DNA of 8,402 bases from Gammaproteobacteria bacterium (GTDB taxonomy: Bacteria > Pseudomonadota > Gammaproteobacteria > Steroidobacterales > GCA-2729495), in assembly GCA_023383735.1 (NCBI GenBank), contig JAHDYN010000062.1:1-8402 (forward strand), in the 5' to 3' direction. Below, in pieces: positions 5,960-8,402 of the stretch (position 1 is its first letter; the number at the start of each line of letters is the position of its first letter). Below the pieces are notes generated by a model. That model was not told the origin of the DNA, did no database searches, and worked only from the letters and a program-made list of their open reading frames with translations. The position numbers were made by a program, and so were the translations under genes.

Positions 5960-6028
5960 GAGTGACTGCTCCGGTCGTGGTGCAGGGTTGGGACGCTAGC
6001 ATCCGGGATCCGGTGAGCAAAGACAAAC

Positions 6029-6045
6029 CCGATGGATAACATCGG
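6029..6045. promoter_or_regulatory. Inverted repeat CCGATG-GATAA-CATCGG upstream of the GGDEF-EAL gene
   Basis: Perfect 6-bp arms around a 5-bp centre, ending 24 bp before the ATG at 6070. It lies in the 110-bp region between two divergent genes. A -10-like TATGTT (6048-6053) follows, but no convincing -35 element lies at the right distance. It could be an operator or an RNA hairpin in the leader just ahead of the AGGG ribosome-binding site. Confidence 0.35.
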
Positions 6046-6069
6046 CTTATGTTGTATTAGGGCGAAAGC

Positions 6070-8402
6070 ATGTCAGAATCCACGCCAGACATGGATCATC
6101 GGCTCACAATCACCGGCATGCAGGACGCAGTGGGCTCCCGTACCGCTGGCGGTCTGGATATCGTTTACACGAAGCTGGCAGTCGACCTGCAGAACATGGC
6201 TGCAGGGCAGGCCGATCAGATCCTGATGACAGTGCTTGAAACCCTCCGCGACGAACTCGGTTGCGACGCAAGCTGTGTCGCACTGCTGAACAATGGCGGT
6301 CACCGGATCGAGCGCGTCATCGCGGCGCGCAGTACCTTCGCGATCTGCAATCCCGAAGTTCTCACCGACATGGACATGGCGGAGTTGCCCTGGCTCGACC
6401 AGCGTCTTCAGCATCTGCGTGTCCGGGGCATTGCCGATACCGCTGCACCGACGGCGGCCCAGGCGGCTGATGGCGCCCGGCTGGCCCGGCTGGGTTGTGG
6501 CGCGGTCCTGCTGATCGGCTTCGATGTGCAGGGTTGCCGCGGCGGTTTCATGGCACTGTTCTTCGGCCAGCCGCAGGCCAGCTGGAATGCCGAGCACACC
6601 CTGCTGCTGAAGCTGCTCGGTTCGAGTTTTGCCACCGGCCTCGAGCGCCTGCGTTCAGCACAGGGCATGGCTGAACGGGACGAGCGCGAGTGGCTGTTGC
6701 AGCGGACCGCCAACGACGGCACATGGGACTTCGATGCGGTCAACAACCGCGTTGAATACTCGCCGCGATGGAAGGCGATGATGGGTTACAGCGACGGCGA
6801 CCTGGCCCGGTCTGCACCGGACTGGCGACGGATCGTGCACGTGGATGACTATGCGCGGCTGCAGGCGAGGTTGCGCGAGCATCTGGCCGGTCACACGGAG
6901 ATCTTCGAGAACACCCACCGCATGCGCCGCAAGGATGGCGAGTGGCGCTGGGTCATCTGTCGCGCCAAGGCGATGCTCGATGAGCGGGGTCAGTTGCGCC
7001 GCCTCGTCGGTGTGGAAACCGACATCACCGAGCAGAAGGTTTACGAGGAGGCGCTGTTCCGGGAGAAGGAGAGCGCGCAGATCACCCTGCAGTCGATCGG
7101 CGACGGGGTGGTCACCACCGATGGCGAGGGAAATGTCGAATACGTCAATCCCGTTGCGGAAGAGCTGACCGGCTGGAAGCTCGATGATGCCAGCGGCCGG
7201 CATGTGGACGAGATCTTCCGTGGCTTTCACGAAGAGACCTGCGAGCCGCTTGAGAATCCGGTGATGAGTTCGATCAAGCGCAACCGCTCGGTCAAGTCGG
7301 TACGGCCCTCGCTGCTGATCCGCCGGGATGGCAACGAACTGTATATCGAAAGCACGGCCTCCCCGATCCGCAACGATCGCGGGGAGGTCACGGGCGGCGT
7401 GCTGGTCTTTCACGATGTCAGCGAGTCTCGGGAACTCAATCGCCGGCTGTCCTACCACGCCAGTCACGACCTGCTCACCGGGCTGGTCAACCGCCGTGAA
7501 TTCGAGAGCCGGCTGGAGCGCTCGCTGAGAAGCGCCAAGGCGCGCGAGACTTCCTATGCGCTGCTCTATCTGGATCTCGACCAGTTCAAGATCATCAACG
7601 ACTCCTGCGGACATGGTGCGGGCGATACGCTGCTGACCCAGCTCAGTGCGCTGCTGACCGCCAAGATCCGCTGGCGCGATACGCTGGCGCGCCTCGGTGG
7701 CGACGAATTCGGCCTGCTGCTTGAAGCCTGCAGCGCAGAGGAGGCGATGCGTACCGCAGAGATGCTGCGCGAGGCGATCCGCGAGCACAAGTTCAGCTGG
7801 GACGACCGCTCATTCCGGCTGGGTGTCAGCATCGGCGTGGTGCCGATCACCGGCGAGAACGAGAGCGTGGCCACGCTCATCGCGGCGGGCGACAGTGCCT
7901 GCCAGGCTGCCAAGGATGCCGGCCGCAACCGCATCCACTGCTTCCGGCAGAACGATATCGACCTGATGCGTCGCCGCCGCGAGATGCAGTGGGCAGCGCG
8001 CATCAACAATGCGCTGGAGGAGGACCGCTTCGAGCTGTATCGCATGACGATCCAGCCGTTGCAGGCCGAGGAGGCCGGTTCGCATTACGAGATCCTGCTG
8101 CGCATGCGCGACGAGGCAGGTGCGCTGGTTTCCCCGGACCTGTTCATCTCCGCTGCCGAGCGCTACGGCCTGATCTCCAACATCGACCGCTGGGTCGTCG
8201 AGCATGCGTTCCAGTGGCTGGTTTCCGAGGCCGACGAGCGTGAACGCCTTGCGCTCTGCTCGATCAACCTCTCGGGCTCGAGCCTGGCCGACAACGAGTT
8301 CCTGCCTTTTGTGATCCGCCAGTTCCAGCGCAGCGGCCTGGATGCCGGCAAGATCTGCTTCGAGATCACCGAGACGGCGGCGATCGCCAGCTTCGCGCAG
8401 GC
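6070..8402 (+). CDS. Cyclic-di-GMP signalling protein, GAF-PAS-PAS-GGDEF-EAL (3' end missing)
   Basis: The first 777 residues of a large protein open at the window edge. It has no clear signal peptide or membrane segment, so it is probably cytoplasmic. Order: GAF-like sensor (about 30-195), PAS with PAC (about 205-325; VHVDDY, RMRRKDGEWRWV), second PAS/PAC (about 333-455; IGDGVVTTDGEGNVEYVN), GGDEF (about 463-625), EAL (about 645 on). The cyclase site looks intact: DLDQFKIIND (502-511), GH (514-515) and GGDEF (543-547). The inhibitory I-site RWRD (534-537) lies five residues before GGDEF. In the phosphodiesterase domain the EAL signature reads EIL (Glu674), a common functional variant; Asn733 (INLSG) and Glu765 (FEITET) are metal-site residues. 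The remaining catalytic residues are beyond the window. It may make and degrade c-di-GMP, with the sensors setting the balance. ATG 6070 has AGGG at 6059-6062 seven bases upstream, and an in-frame TAG at 6058-6060 excludes an earlier start. Confidence 0.94.
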   Translation, partial: MSESTPDMDHRLTITGMQDAVGSRTAGGLDIVYTKLAVDLQNMAAGQADQILMTVLETLRDELGCDASCVALLNNGGHRIERVIAARSTFAICNPEVLTDMDMAELPWLDQRLQHLRVRGIADTAAPTAAQAADGARLARLGCGAVLLIGFDVQGCRGGFMALFFGQPQASWNAEHTLLLKLLGSSFATGLERLRSAQGMAERDEREWLLQRTANDGTWDFDAVNNRVEYSPRWKAMMGYSDGDLARSAPDWRRIVHVDDYARLQARLREHLAGHTEIFENTHRMRRKDGEWRWVICRAKAMLDERGQLRRLVGVETDITEQKVYEEALFREKESAQITLQSIGDGVVTTDGEGNVEYVNPVAEELTGWKLDDASGRHVDEIFRGFHEETCEPLENPVMSSIKRNRSVKSVRPSLLIRRDGNELYIESTASPIRNDRGEVTGGVLVFHDVSESRELNRRLSYHASHDLLTGLVNRREFESRLERSLRSAKARETSYALLYLDLDQFKIINDSCGHGAGDTLLTQLSALLTAKIRWRDTLARLGGDEFGLLLEACSAEEAMRTAEMLREAIREHKFSWDDRSFRLGVSIGVVPITGENESVATLIAAGDSACQAAKDAGRNRIHCFRQNDIDLMRRRREMQWAARINNALEEDRFELYRMTIQPLQAEEAGSHYEILLRMRDEAGALVSPDLFISAAERYGLISNIDRWVVEHAFQWLVSEADERERLALCSINLSGSSLADNEFLPFVIRQFQRSGLDAGKICFEITETAAIASFAQ

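Noticed and set aside
5997..6013. ATCCGG-GATCCGG direct repeat
   Set aside because: It is too short and too close to common high-G+C words to support a function.
6655..7788. 377-codon open frame on the minus strand
   Set aside because: It lies opposite the PAS and GGDEF domains and has no family features of its own.
1..8402. Search for a CRISPR array, tRNA, rRNA, insertion sequence or defence genes
   Set aside because: No spaced repeats, cloverleaf, transposase or nuclease motifs, or terminal inverted repeats were seen on reading both strands by eye.

Overview
The window is 8.4 kb of gene-dense, high-GC bacterial DNA. Rows counted by eye are about 65% G+C outside the ACR3 gene. Short intergenic gaps, Shine-Dalgarno-led starts, a c-di-GMP signalling protein and TetR, TauD and ACR3 family members suggest a proteobacterium, probably a gammaproteobacterium. 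That placement is inference, since no rRNA or marker gene is present. No mobile element, tRNA, rRNA or CRISPR array was seen, and no gene-free stretch exceeds 300 bases.

Region 1 (1-1766, plus strand) starts inside an ATP-grasp ligase gene related to D-alanine--D-alanine ligases. Four bases after it comes a small, Trp/Arg-rich conserved protein of unknown function, and then a GNAT acetyltransferase. The first two look translationally coupled and probably work together. The window's best candidate for an undescribed function is this pair.

Region 2 (1781-3343) holds an ACR3-type arsenite efflux permease on the minus strand and a hemerythrin-like HHE protein on the plus strand. Their starts are divergent, only 39 bp apart. 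No arsR or arsC gene lies beside the permease, and its DNA looks lower in G+C than its neighbours.

Region 3 (3340-5959, minus strand) is a likely three-gene unit transcribed right to left: a metallo-beta-lactamase-fold hydrolase, a TauD/TfdA-type Fe(II)/2-oxoglutarate dioxygenase and a TetR-family regulator with an unusual basic C-terminal tail. A perfect 12-bp palindrome lies 57 bp before the dioxygenase start, over a weak promoter-like sequence. It is a good candidate operator for the TetR protein. The set looks like a small substrate-induced catabolic or scavenging module, but the substrate cannot be read from the sequence.

Region 4 (6070-8402, plus strand) is a large GAF-PAS-PAS-GGDEF-EAL cyclic-di-GMP enzyme that runs off the right edge. 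It is divergent from the hydrolase gene across 110 bp that contain a 6-bp inverted repeat.
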